The notes under the pieces are model-generated. The model had not been told where the DNA came from and did not search any database. It saw only the letters and a program-made list of their open reading frames with translations. Shown here in pieces: positions 9,695 to 17,880 of a stretch of DNA of 35,175 nucleotides. Numbering within the stretch: the first letter of the stretch is position 1; every line of letters starts with the position of its first letter. Origin of the DNA: CAZJHX01 sp964545715 (GTDB taxonomy: Bacteria; Myxococcota_A; UBA9042; GCA-2863065); the NCBI GenBank assembly GCA_964545715.1, contig CAZJHX010000110.1, positions 1 through 35,175 of the forward strand, written 5' to 3'. Position numbers and translations under genes: made by a program.

Positions 9695-10956
9695 TCGGCT
9701 TCCTCCCGCGTGTACTCCATCTCGTCATCCGCATGGCAGCCGCCGGAGCACGTCCCTCCGTTGTCCGTCCGCTCGAAGGTCCCGGGCTCTTCCTCGTCCT
9801 CCCCGGACGCGACCCGAATCAGGAACGGCGACTCCTTGCTGGCGTGGCCGAGGTGACAGGAGCTGCACCACTGCGGACCGCCTTCGATGTACTCCCGATG
9901 CTCTTCGTGCAGGTCCGTGTCGTCGTCCATGAAGCCGGCCGGTTTGCCCGCAGCGGTGGGGTCGTCGGGATCCCGGTCGCGCGTGTGGCAGCTCATGCAC
10001 ATCGCCTCGCTCGGCTTGGGCCCGGTCTTGTAGAGGAACGGCTGCGACATGACGCGATGGCAGTCGTTGCATTGGCCCTTGCCGAAGGACTCATGCACCG
10101 ACTCGTGCTCCGCGGCCGTCGACTCGTGGCACTGACCGCACATCTGCACCAGATCCGCGTCCTTCATGGTGAAGTGACGCCGACCCTCGACGCGCTCGTG
10201 ACACTTCACGCACGTCGTCGGCTGCTTCTCGCCACCGGCCCCGTGATCCAGACCCAGGACCGCGTCCTGATGACACCGATCGCAGTTCTTCTCGTCGTTG
10301 GCGGCAAACGCCACGACGTCCCAGACCTCGGTCCGCCCGTCGTGGCAGGTCGCGCACGACGCACGGTCGACCAGCCCCGGTCGCGGGTCCGCGCGCGCCT
10401 CCTCCGATGGGTGTGCAAAGGCGCCGGTGTGGCAGTCGATGCAGGCCACACCCGCATCGGCGTGGCGCTGGTGAGCCATCGTCAACCCAGAGCGCTCCTC
10501 CAGACGCAGCGCGCCCGGGTGGCATCTCACGCAGTTTTCGCTGACGGTCTCGCGTGAGTTCTGGTTGATGCGAATGTCCTCGATGGAGTCGCTGGTCACG
10601 TGAATCCACAGCTGCGTCATGCCGGCGATCTTGGCCTCGACGAAGCCGGCCAGACCCGGCTTGGCGTGGCAGTCCACACACGTGATGTCGGCGTGCAGCG
10701 ACTCATTCCAGGACTCGAAGTTCTCGTCCATCTCATGACAGCCGGCGCAGAACTGGGGCATCTCGGTGCGGTGGTACACGTCCATGCCGGACGCGACCGT
10801 CACGGTGGCCAACAGAAACAGCACCACCAGATACCCCCACACCGACCGCAGTCCAATGCGGGCGATGACCCTCAAGCGCAACATCCTGGACGGCGAGCCA
10901 TCCAGCAGTGCGCGATCCTCGGCGCGAGCAAGACGACGCAATATGCGATCGATCAT
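9691..10956 (-). CDS. Membrane-anchored 12-heme c-type cytochrome, NapC/NirT-like N-terminus
   Basis: A 421-residue multiheme cytochrome. One TM helix (~39-57) is followed by a NapC/NirT-type start (MPQFCAGCHEM). I count eleven CxxCH sites, with first cysteines at 70, 93, 142, 172, 201, 225, 249, 273, 296, 320 and 364. A twelfth, spaced CxxxCH, has its first cysteine at 403 (CSGGCH). The C-terminal half is rich in acidic residues and histidines that could be distal ligands. NapC/NirT proteins oxidise membrane quinol and pass electrons to periplasmic reductases. Here the extra hemes could make it a longer wire or a reductase. It sits between a small membrane protein gene and a heme-bearing sensor kinase gene, and GGAGGT lies four bases before the ATG. 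The terminal acceptor is unknown. Confidence 0.9.
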   Translation of the reverse strand: MIDRILRRLARAEDRALLDGSPSRMLRLRVIARIGLRSVWGYLVVLFLLATVTVASGMDVYHRTEMPQFCAGCHEMDENFESWNESLHADITCVDCHAKPGLAGFVEAKIAGMTQLWIHVTSDSIEDIRINQNSRETVSENCVRCHPGALRLEERSGLTMAHQRHADAGVACIDCHTGAFAHPSEEARADPRPGLVDRASCATCHDGRTEVWDVVAFAANDEKNCDRCHQDAVLGLDHGAGGEKQPTTCVKCHERVEGRRHFTMKDADLVQMCGQCHESTAAEHESVHESFGKGQCNDCHRVMSQPFLYKTGPKPSEAMCMSCHTRDRDPDDPTAAGKPAGFMDDDTDLHEEHREYIEGGPQWCSSCHLGHASKESPFLIRVASGEDEEEPGTFERTDNGGTCSGGCHADDEMEYTREEAE

Positions 10957-11050
10957 TCAAACCTCCATAGCGGACGAGAGCCGCGAGGAAACAAACTGTG
11001 AGGGGGACTTGCAGGGCGGGCGGCGGGCGCGGCGACTACGAGCGGCCAGG

Positions 11051-11305
11051 TCAGCCGTTGACGATCTTCTCTTCTGTGGCCTCGGCGGTCTCTTCCAGAG
11101 ACGCCTGCAGCCCTTCGACGATGGGTCCGGCTGCAGGCTCCGCGACGGGCGCGACTTCGGCGTGCATCGGCGCCACTTTCGCGAACAGGCCGACCTTCTC
11201 CAGAACCATCAGCAGCCCGACAAACAGCCCCAACGCCAGCAGAATCAGACCGGGCGCGAAAATCAGGACGCTGAGTACGAGTTTGGTCAGGTAGGCGGTT
11301 TCCAT
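11051..11305 (-). CDS. Small membrane protein of unknown function
   Basis: An 84-residue protein. It has a hydrophobic segment from ~7 to 38 (likely one long or two short TM helices), then an Ala/Glu/Pro-rich acidic tail. The frame is open 20 codons further upstream, but the ATG at 11305 has GGGAG seven bases before it and begins right before the membrane segment, so I take it as the start. It stands first in the short run leading into the 12-heme cytochrome gene (94 bases apart). The shape resembles small accessory subunits of membrane redox complexes, but no family is recognised. Confidence 0.6.
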   Translation of the reverse strand: METAYLTKLVLSVLIFAPGLILLALGLFVGLLMVLEKVGLFAKVAPMHAEVAPVAEPAAGPIVEGLQASLEETAEATEEKIVNG

Positions 11306-11508
11306 GTCGAGCTCCCTGGAGGAAATCTTGATGGGTCGCTCCGTGCGGCCTCTCGCAGCCTCCATCTACAATATCGTTCTTTGGGCGAGTTTTGAGTATT
11401 GGCAGCGCGAACCATTCTTCGCGCGACGGCGCACCATTCTGCAGTGGCTTGGCGGCACCAATCGCGTATGGTGCGTAGGCACCAGTTTTGAGCATGAACC
11501 GGCCGCAG
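11306..11508. promoter_or_regulatory. Intergenic region with repeated ACCA boxes
   Basis: A gap of 203 bases upstream of the small membrane protein/cytochrome operon. ACCA-containing boxes recur at 11411-11414, 11433-11436, 11457-11460 and 11481-11484 (steps of 22, 24 and 24 bases). Three are GCACCA. The last pairs with an inverted TGGTGC to make TGGTGC-GTAG-GCACCA at 11469-11484. This looks like a regulator-binding array or a hairpin after the sensor gene that ends at 11509. No clean sigma-70 promoter was identified. Confidence 0.35.
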
Positions 11509-13305
11509 TCACACGTTTGCATGGCCACCCTCCAGCCGAGCCAGGTACAGTGTGCCCACTGTGCCGCGAACTTTTGCGCCGGCCACGCGCGCGAGCGTGG
11601 AGATGTCAAAGCGCGGATCGATCTCCACCCCACCACCGTGAAGCGCCGCGACCGCGCGAGCGAGCGGCGGTCCGCCGGCACGGTCGAGCCGAACGGCCGC
11701 CTCGGGAACGGACGCCCAGGCCCCGAGAAACATGCGACCACCCGCCCCCTCTGGGCGCGCGAACAGCACCACCTCACCGCCCTGCGCTGCCTCCGCCGCG
11801 GCTTGCGCCAGCCGGTCGACCAACGCATGCAATAGGAACGGGTGCCCCCTCACGCTCACACCCGGCTCCGCGAGCACGCTCCATTCGGTGCCATCATCGA
11901 CTTGAGCGGCGTCGGACCTCGCCAGGTTGCAAAGCGCCCCCAGGTCCACCATCCCGCACTCCTGCTCCACAGCGACCGCCAGCGACACGATCTCTCCGGC
12001 GAGCCGTCGAGCGGCTGCCAGCGTCCGGTCGAATTGCAGCACACCGCGTCGCTTGCTCTTGCTCGGGCGAGCCGCCAGGGCCAGCGCCACCGTGTACTCT
12101 GTCCACACCCGCATCGCAGACGCTGCCGGCACCGAAGGCAGGTCGGCATCCTCCTCGTGGTCATCGACGCGCTGCTCGGGCCAGACCTCCAGATAGGCCG
12201 CCAGCGCGCCCTGCGCGCCGCTGATCGCCACGACCGCAGCGGACACGCCCGGCGCGGGGTTCATCTCGTCGCTGCACAGCACCCACCCCTGCTCACGAAC
12301 ACGGACCAGCATCTCCATGTCCGGCGCCTGCGGCAGCTCCGCGCGGTGTCTGCCCTCGAGAGGCGCCGCGTCCGGCCCCGCCAATAAGATGCGGGCGCGA
12401 CGGTTGGCTGTCAGGACCGAGCCCTCCGGTCCGAACAGCAACGCCGCCGACGAATGGCCGTCGATCAGCGCCGTCACGCGATTCGCCGCGCGCTCCAACC
12501 CCAGGCGATCGCGCAGATCGGCCGCCAGCGCCTGCACCATCGGCGACAGCTCGTCCAGCTCGTCCAGCCCGTCGCGCGGAACGGCGGTGTGAGTTGGGGC
12601 CAGCACCCCCTCCCGCAGGTTCGTGATCAGTCCGCGCACGTCGTGCAGGCGGCGCAACAGCCCCCAGCGCACTCCGAAGAGCAGCGCCACGCTGACAGAG
12701 GCCACGGCCAGCGCGACCAGTCCAACGGATCGCTCGGCGCCCACTTTCAGGCCGCCGGTCAGCTCATCTTCGTCCAGGTCCGTCAGCAGAATGCCCAGCA
12801 CGTCGCCCACCTCGCGGCGTTTGTGGCACCCCAGGCATGACGCGTCGGCCAGGATCGGCTGGACAGCGCGAAAGACACGATGGCCGCTCTCGTCCGTGAA
12901 CCGCAGGGTCGCCTCCTCGCGACGCGGCGGCTTGCCCGGCTGGTGGCACACCTTGCAGCTGGGGGCGCTGGTGCTCAGCGTCTGTCCGACCGACTGCCCG
13001 TCCGTAGCAAACGTCACCCGTCCGTCGAGATTCACCACGCGGACGGCGTCGATCGTGTCCAGCGCGACCAGGTCCCCGAGCTGCCGCTGGATGCGGGCGC
13101 GATCCTTGTTCAGCATGGAGTCGCGCACGCTGGTGACGACCAGTCTGCTGAGGAGCGACGCGTAATTCTCCAGCGTCTCCTGTCCACGGCGCTCGACCTC
13201 GCGGACCTCGAACCACACGAACAGAACCAACGACAGCAGCAGCAGCCCCATGGCGGGGGCCGCGAGCCGGACGCCGATCCGCCCCAGCAGCTTGGAGCCC
13301 ATCAT
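11509..13305 (-). CDS. Diheme membrane sensor with degenerate histidine kinase-like C-terminus
   Basis: A 598-residue protein. TM1 lies at ~16-33. The extracytoplasmic domain carries two heme motifs: CKVCH (C117, C120, H121) and CLGCH (C157, C160, H161). TM2 is at ~194-215, with a HAMP-like linker. A PAS-like domain (~275-370) is followed by a region laid out like DHp plus HATPase domains. I see no usual H-box histidine. The N-box position reads HALVDRLAQAAAEA instead of an Asn-containing helix, and no DxGxG is present. It therefore looks like a sensor whose kinase domain is inactive or strongly diverged. Such a protein might heterodimerise with, or tune, one of the neighbouring kinases. It starts 46 bases after the RegB-like kinase gene. 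Confidence 0.8.
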   Translation of the reverse strand: MMGSKLLGRIGVRLAAPAMGLLLLSLVLFVWFEVREVERRGQETLENYASLLSRLVVTSVRDSMLNKDRARIQRQLGDLVALDTIDAVRVVNLDGRVTFATDGQSVGQTLSTSAPSCKVCHQPGKPPRREEATLRFTDESGHRVFRAVQPILADASCLGCHKRREVGDVLGILLTDLDEDELTGGLKVGAERSVGLVALAVASVSVALLFGVRWGLLRRLHDVRGLITNLREGVLAPTHTAVPRDGLDELDELSPMVQALAADLRDRLGLERAANRVTALIDGHSSAALLFGPEGSVLTANRRARILLAGPDAAPLEGRHRAELPQAPDMEMLVRVREQGWVLCSDEMNPAPGVSAAVVAISGAQGALAAYLEVWPEQRVDDHEEDADLPSVPAASAMRVWTEYTVALALAARPSKSKRRGVLQFDRTLAAARRLAGEIVSLAVAVEQECGMVDLGALCNLARSDAAQVDDGTEWSVLAEPGVSVRGHPFLLHALVDRLAQAAAEAAQGGEVVLFARPEGAGGRMFLGAWASVPEAAVRLDRAGGPPLARAVAALHGGGVEIDPRFDISTLARVAGAKVRGTVGTLYLARLEGGHANV

Positions 13306-13351
13306 GTCCGGCCTCGCAGCTTGCGCCGGAACGTGGATCGGGGCAGACCAC

Positions 13352-14695
13352 TCATGCGTTGGCCCAATGCCCGACGCCGTCCAGGTGAATCCCGACGACG
13401 GTGCCGGCGCCGATCTGGCTGTTCAGCGTCATACGCCCGCCGTGCTCTTCCACCGACCGGCGCGCCATCGCCAGGCCCAGGCCGGTGCCGGCGTCCGGAT
13501 AGCGGCTGGAGTAAAAGGGCTCAAAGACCCGGGACAGCTCTTCGGCTGGGATGCCGACGCCGGTATCTGTTATCTCGAGGTCGATCCGGCCCGCCTCGGT
13601 ACCGGCTCCCGTCACGACGACGCTGCCGCCGGACTGGCAGGCGCGGATGGCGTTGTCGAGCACGTTGACGATCGCCTCGAACATGCGGTCGCCATCCACG
13701 TTGGTGTGCAGCGGAGCGGGCACGTTGTTGCGAACCGTCACACCGCGCTCGGTGGCCAGCACACCGACAAAGCGCACGGCCTCATCCACTGTGGCGCGCA
13801 AATCGAGGCGTTGAAGCTGAGGTGGCGACGGCTGTGTGAGAGCCAGCAGCCGCTGAGTGACACCTTCGATTCGCTCGATGCCTTCGACCAATGTGGCCAC
13901 CATACGACGCGCCGTCGCCTGCTCCTCCGTCAGCCGGGTCTTCAGGATGTCGGTGCACGCCAGCATGGTGTGCAGAGGGTTACGAACGGAGTGCACGACA
14001 CCGGCGGACAGCTCACCGACGCGGGCCAGCCGCTCCCGGGCCACCGCGATACGCTCGTGCTGGCGCCGCTCTGCCTCGACCACCGCCAGGCGGTCTGCCA
14101 GCGAGTGAACAAGATATGCGACAGCCAGCAGGACGACCTGGAAACCCGCCAGGTAGCCCCCGACGAAGGTTGCCGACTGCCAGAGGCCTCCGCCCCCGAG
14201 CTCCTCAAGGCTCTGATCGGTCCCGATTTGCAGGCCGTTGTGCGCAATCAACCCAGTGAGCTCGCCCACGAGCACCGCGGCCAGCAACAGTCCAGCCGAG
14301 ATCGCCAGCACCACGGCGTCTCGAAGCGGCAGCAGCATCGCAGCTACGACGATCGGCACCACGAACAGCGCCGTGAAGGGGTTGTCCGCTCCACCCGAGA
14401 AGTGCAGCAGCCAGGCCAACACCAGGAGGTCGACCAGCACCTGCGATGCGATCAGGTTCTGCAGCCGTCGGGTGCCGGGGGTGAGGGTGCGGCCTATCAG
14501 CCACTGAAACACGCCGTTGGAGAGCGCCAGCATCGCCACGCCGGCAAACAGCTGAACGATGGTGACGACGACACCCAAATGCGCAGCGGTGACGACCACG
14601 ACTCCTGCGATGACGATCGCACTCCAGCGCAATCGCACGAGCCACGTAAGCCGCTCAAGGAGATGTGCAGCATGATCGGCAGCGCGAACCTGCAT
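13352..14695 (-). CDS. RegB-like membrane sensor histidine kinase (quinone-sensing motif)
   Basis: A 447-residue kinase with six predicted N-terminal TM helices (~25-215). Between TM3 and TM4 it has GGADNPF (101-107), an exact match to the GGxxNPF heptad of RegB/PrrB kinases, where the loop binds ubiquinone. The cytoplasmic part has an H-box (His235 in VVHSVRNPLH), an N-box (NVLDNAIRA), DTGVGIP and GTGLGLAMARRSVEEHGG, so the catalytic core is complete. The frame stays open upstream to 14917. I start at the ATG at 14695, since the upstream residues are low-complexity and the family N-terminus (RLTWLVRLRW) begins right after it. It probably reports quinone-pool redox state. No response regulator follows directly. 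Confidence 0.87.
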   Translation of the reverse strand: MQVRAADHAAHLLERLTWLVRLRWSAIVIAGVVVVTAAHLGVVVTIVQLFAGVAMLALSNGVFQWLIGRTLTPGTRRLQNLIASQVLVDLLVLAWLLHFSGGADNPFTALFVVPIVVAAMLLPLRDAVVLAISAGLLLAAVLVGELTGLIAHNGLQIGTDQSLEELGGGGLWQSATFVGGYLAGFQVVLLAVAYLVHSLADRLAVVEAERRQHERIAVARERLARVGELSAGVVHSVRNPLHTMLACTDILKTRLTEEQATARRMVATLVEGIERIEGVTQRLLALTQPSPPQLQRLDLRATVDEAVRFVGVLATERGVTVRNNVPAPLHTNVDGDRMFEAIVNVLDNAIRACQSGGSVVVTGAGTEAGRIDLEITDTGVGIPAEELSRVFEPFYSSRYPDAGTGLGLAMARRSVEEHGGRMTLNSQIGAGTVVGIHLDGVGHWANA

Positions 14696-14933
14696 ATCGG
14701 GCTCTCGTGCAGTATCCGATCCAAGCCGACTTCGATGAACTGCGCCCCAATGGCGGGCTGAATCGCCTCGAAGCTGGGACGATTCACCCCAGGGGTGGGG
14801 CGCTGGGGCAGGCCCTCCGTTCCGAGGGGGACCACCCGGGACTTTTGACCCGCGGTTCGGGACAATTTGCCCCAAATTCTGCGCATTTGCCGGGTCCGCT
14901 TCTTGCTTCAGACCCATCCGGAGGAGTCTTACG
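14696..14933. promoter_or_regulatory. Divergent control region between sensor kinase and resB
   Basis: A gap of 238 bases with the start regions of two divergent operons. AATTTG-CCC-CAAATT (14864-14878) is a perfect 6-3-6 palindrome about 55 bases before the resB ATG, and a good candidate operator. GGAGGA ahead of the ATG at 14934 is a strong ribosome site. A TTGACC at about 14845 has no matching -10 at the usual distance, so I do not call a promoter. Confidence 0.4.
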
Positions 14934-16886
14934 ATGGGAACAACAGCAACTCACCCTGCCCCGACCAGCGTGGTCCCGAAGGCCCGATCCGGCCGGCGCA
15001 AGGTGACTGTAAAAGGGTGCCTGGCGGTGGTGGCCGGGACCGCCCTCGTCGCAAACGTGCTGCACGGCATGTACGACGGTGTCCAGACCGGGGTGATCCC
15101 GGGCTGGATGCTCTGGACGGCGGTCGGCGTCGTCGGTGCGGGGGCGGGCGTACAGCTGGCGACGCAGTTCGGGCCGCTGGTGCGAATGGTGACCAACATC
15201 AAGTTTGGGGTCGCCCTGTTCATGGTGCTGATCGTGGCGACCATCACGGGAACCATCGTGCTGCAGGGCGCCGAGGCGGGCGTCTTTGAGGAGCGCTACG
15301 GCTCGGCAGCCGGAGTCCTGCGCTGGCTCCACGTGCCCGACATCTTCCACAGCTTCTGGTTCACGTGGCTGCTCGGCCTGGCCGGCCTCTCCCAGCTGGG
15401 ACTGATCATCAAGCGCAAGGCCTGGCGCTGGCGCGAGATCGGCTTCCTGTTCGCCCACGGCGGCACCATCGCGCTGCTGCTGGGTGGCGCGATCGGGTCG
15501 ATGTACGGCGTGCGCGGCAACATGAACCTGCTGGTCGGACAGAGCACCGGGCAGTTCCGCCACCAGCAGAACCAGGGCCCTGTGGCCATGCCGTTTGAGA
15601 TCAAGCTGGACGGCTTTGACATCGACCGCCGCGACCCCGAGTACCGCTTGTACGTGCTTCGGGAAGAGGAGAAGGGCAGCTGGAACCCCGAGGCGTCGCA
15701 CCCCGCCGACGCGCCGGCTGTGCACGCGCTGGACAGCACGTGGCGCGTCGAGATCGTCAAGTTTGAGCCACACCCGGATCCGGAGCAGAAGATCGTGGCG
15801 GACGACGACGGCCACGCTAATCCTGCCATCGAGGTGCAGATCGGGCGCTCCAACGGGTGGCTGTTCGCCAATCACCCGGCCCGCTCCACCTTCAAGCTGC
15901 CGCAAGGTGATCTGATCGTGCGCTTTGCGTGGACAGAACCCAAACTCGTGGCCGGCCAGGCGGCCCGGCACCTGCTCGGGGCGGCCGGGTCCGTGGCGCC
16001 GGTGGAGGTCACCGTCGGCCAGGAGCTACGGCTGGGGGGCGCGCACTGGAAAGTGACGGGCTGGATGCCGGACTTCCGCTGGGACATCAAGACACGCAAG
16101 GCCATTACCGCGTCGCAGGAGCCCAAGAACCCGGCTCTGTCGATTCAGCGGCTGGGCATGGACGGCAAGCCGACGGGGCAGCCGCAGTGGCTCTTTGCCT
16201 CGGGCCGGTCCATGGGGCACGAGGTCACCAGCGCCAAGCTCGCTTATTCCTATGTTGCGGGCAGCGCCAAGGGCCGCGTCGTCACGTTTGTCGGGGGTGC
16301 GGGCCAAGCGATCGTCTCGCGGGACGGCAAGGTCATCCAGCGCCATGCGGTGCAGATCGGGACCCCGCTGGTCGTGGCCGGCGTGCCGCTGACCGTGCAC
16401 CAGGTGCTGGCCGACGCGCGCATCGACAACGTCGCGCCGGACCCCGACAGTCCACCCGTCAACCCGGCGCTGACGCTGAAGATCACCGGACCGCAGGGCA
16501 GCAAGCAGATCGTGCTGCGCGAGGAGGGTCGCTCCGGCATCCGGCTGGACGACGACCGCGCCATCCGCTTCAGCAAGAAATCCGACGACATCGTCAACTT
16601 CAACTCCACGCTGAGCGTGGTGGTGGACGGCGAGGTCAAGCACACGCAGCAGGTCAGCGTGAACAACCCGCTGACGTGGGAAGGCTACAAGTTTTACCAG
16701 AACAGCTATGACCCCAAGAACCCGCGCTATGCCGGGATCATGGTGGTCAAGGACCCGGGCCTGTCGCTGGTCTACCTGGGCCTGTGGGGGATGATGATCG
16801 GCGTGGCGCACATCCTCTTTATGCGCCGTCGCAGAAAGCGCGCTGTGGCCGGCGCGACCATCGACAAGACACAAGAGGTGACGTGA
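14934..16886 (+). CDS. resB: ResB/CcsB-like cytochrome c maturation protein
   Basis: A 650-residue ResB-family membrane protein. Four N-terminal TM segments (~28-190) come first. A large periplasmic domain follows, ending in NPLTWEGYKFYQNSYDP, the family's signature close to the end. A last TM helix follows VKDPGLSLVYLGL. With ResC it forms the system II heme exporter/ligase that attaches heme to CxxCH apocytochromes outside the membrane. This fits the many c-type heme proteins in the window. The stop overlaps the resC start by one base (TGATG). The location beside the multiheme cytochrome block suggests a dedicated maturation pair. Confidence 0.92.
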   Translation: MGTTATHPAPTSVVPKARSGRRKVTVKGCLAVVAGTALVANVLHGMYDGVQTGVIPGWMLWTAVGVVGAGAGVQLATQFGPLVRMVTNIKFGVALFMVLIVATITGTIVLQGAEAGVFEERYGSAAGVLRWLHVPDIFHSFWFTWLLGLAGLSQLGLIIKRKAWRWREIGFLFAHGGTIALLLGGAIGSMYGVRGNMNLLVGQSTGQFRHQQNQGPVAMPFEIKLDGFDIDRRDPEYRLYVLREEEKGSWNPEASHPADAPAVHALDSTWRVEIVKFEPHPDPEQKIVADDDGHANPAIEVQIGRSNGWLFANHPARSTFKLPQGDLIVRFAWTEPKLVAGQAARHLLGAAGSVAPVEVTVGQELRLGGAHWKVTGWMPDFRWDIKTRKAITASQEPKNPALSIQRLGMDGKPTGQPQWLFASGRSMGHEVTSAKLAYSYVAGSAKGRVVTFVGGAGQAIVSRDGKVIQRHAVQIGTPLVVAGVPLTVHQVLADARIDNVAPDPDSPPVNPALTLKITGPQGSKQIVLREEGRSGIRLDDDRAIRFSKKSDDIVNFNSTLSVVVDGEVKHTQQVSVNNPLTWEGYKFYQNSYDPKNPRYAGIMVVKDPGLSLVYLGLWGMMIGVAHILFMRRRRKRAVAGATIDKTQEVT

Positions 16887-17698
16887 TGGAACAAGTTCTC
16901 ATGGGCACGATGGCGGTCTATGGCGGGGCGGCGGTCGGCTACGCGGCCGGCTGGCGCTTTCCGGCAAAGTGGCTTCGTTGGCTCGCCAGCGGGTTGTTCT
17001 TCACGGCGTTCGGCATCATCACGACGCTGATCGTGCTGCGCTGGATCGAGGCTGACCGGCCGCCGTTCAAGACGCTGTACGAGTCGCTGCTGCTGTTCTG
17101 CTGGTGCGCCTCCCTGATCTACCTGCTGGTAGAGCGGCGTGCGCGAATGCCGCTGATCGGTGCGGGCGCCGCCCTGATGCTGGCCGGCACCGTCGCCTAC
17201 GCCTTTTTCAAGAAGGACATCGAGGTGGTGAACCTGCCGCCGGCCCTCCAGAGCCCGTGGTTTGTGCCGCACGTGGTCGTCTATTTCGTCGGATACGGCG
17301 CCCTGGCGCTGGCGACGCTCGCCGCGGTCATCTACTTGATCAAACCTCACTGGCAGGTCCAGCTCAGAGGGCTGCGCGGGGACACCATGATCGGCTACGA
17401 CGACCTCATGCACGGCGGCATCATGCTCGGCTACGCCCTGCTGACGGTCGGCCTGCTGCTGGGCTCGATCTGGGCAAAAGAGGCGTGGGGCGACTATTGG
17501 ACCTGGGACCCTAAGGAGAACTGGGCGCTGGTCTCGTGGCTGACCTACGGTCTCTACCTGCATGCTCGGCGTCTGCCGCAATGGAAGGGTCGCAAAGCCG
17601 CCTGGCTGGCGATTGCAGGTTTCGCGACGGTGATGTTCACCTACCTGGGCATGCACCTGCTGCCCACCGCCGCGGGAAGCGCTCACGTCTACCAATAA
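16886..17698 (+). CDS. resC: ResC/CcsA-like heme-handling cytochrome c maturation protein
   Basis: A 270-residue polytopic protein with about eight TM helices. It has the tryptophan-rich WWD heme-handling motif WGDYWTWDPKEN and conserved periplasmic/membrane histidines (for example in WFVPHVVVYF, and LGMHLLP near the C-terminus). The frame extends upstream to 16784, but the ATG at 16886 overlaps the resB stop and gives the normal family N-terminus. It works with ResB in system II cytochrome c synthesis, presenting heme to the CxxCH cysteines. Confidence 0.93.
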   Translation: MEQVLMGTMAVYGGAAVGYAAGWRFPAKWLRWLASGLFFTAFGIITTLIVLRWIEADRPPFKTLYESLLLFCWCASLIYLLVERRARMPLIGAGAALMLAGTVAYAFFKKDIEVVNLPPALQSPWFVPHVVVYFVGYGALALATLAAVIYLIKPHWQVQLRGLRGDTMIGYDDLMHGGIMLGYALLTVGLLLGSIWAKEAWGDYWTWDPKENWALVSWLTYGLYLHARRLPQWKGRKAAWLAIAGFATVMFTYLGMHLLPTAAGSAHVYQ

Positions 17699-17880
17699 CG
17701 TTGCGCAGCGTCACATTCTCAAAACAAGCGATGGGGTAAAGTTTCTCACGCGGGGTGAATCACCCTATCGCTGCCGGCGCCCGGACAAGCGCCAAACGCG
17801 CAAGGGCGCCCCGCAGGGCGTTGCTGGCACACAGATCGCACAACTTGCACCCGTAATTGACTTTGTTTGGAGGCCCCCAC
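17699..17880 (+). promoter_or_regulatory. Leader region of the hemerythrin-kor-rnf operon
   Basis: A gap of 182 bases. The strand can fold AGCGATGGGGT (from 17728) against ACCCTATCGCT (to ~17772), an 11-bp stem with one G-U pair, possibly a terminator or leader structure. Inside it GGGTGA-A-TCACCC (17753-17765) is a perfect palindrome. TGGCAC-N5-TCGCA at 17825-17840 keeps the GG-N10-GC spacing of sigma-54 promoters, with one mismatch from the TTGC box, and is well placed before the ribosome site GGAGG (17869-17873). The sigma-54 call is tentative. Confidence 0.4.
17825..17840 (+). promoter_or_regulatory. Candidate sigma-54 (-24/-12) promoter
   Basis: TGGCAC at 17825-17830, five spacer bases, then TCGCA. 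The invariant GG and GC doublets are ten bases apart as sigma-54 requires; the only departure is C for T in the -12 box. Transcription would begin around 17850, leaving ~30 bases to the GTG start. No sigma-54 activator gene is seen in the window. Confidence 0.35.

Noticed and set aside
10953..11828. Long minus-strand open frame of 291 codons
   Set aside because: It crosses the intergenic region and runs out of frame through the diheme sensor and the small membrane protein genes; it is Arg-rich, has no domain, and the overlapped genes are well supported.
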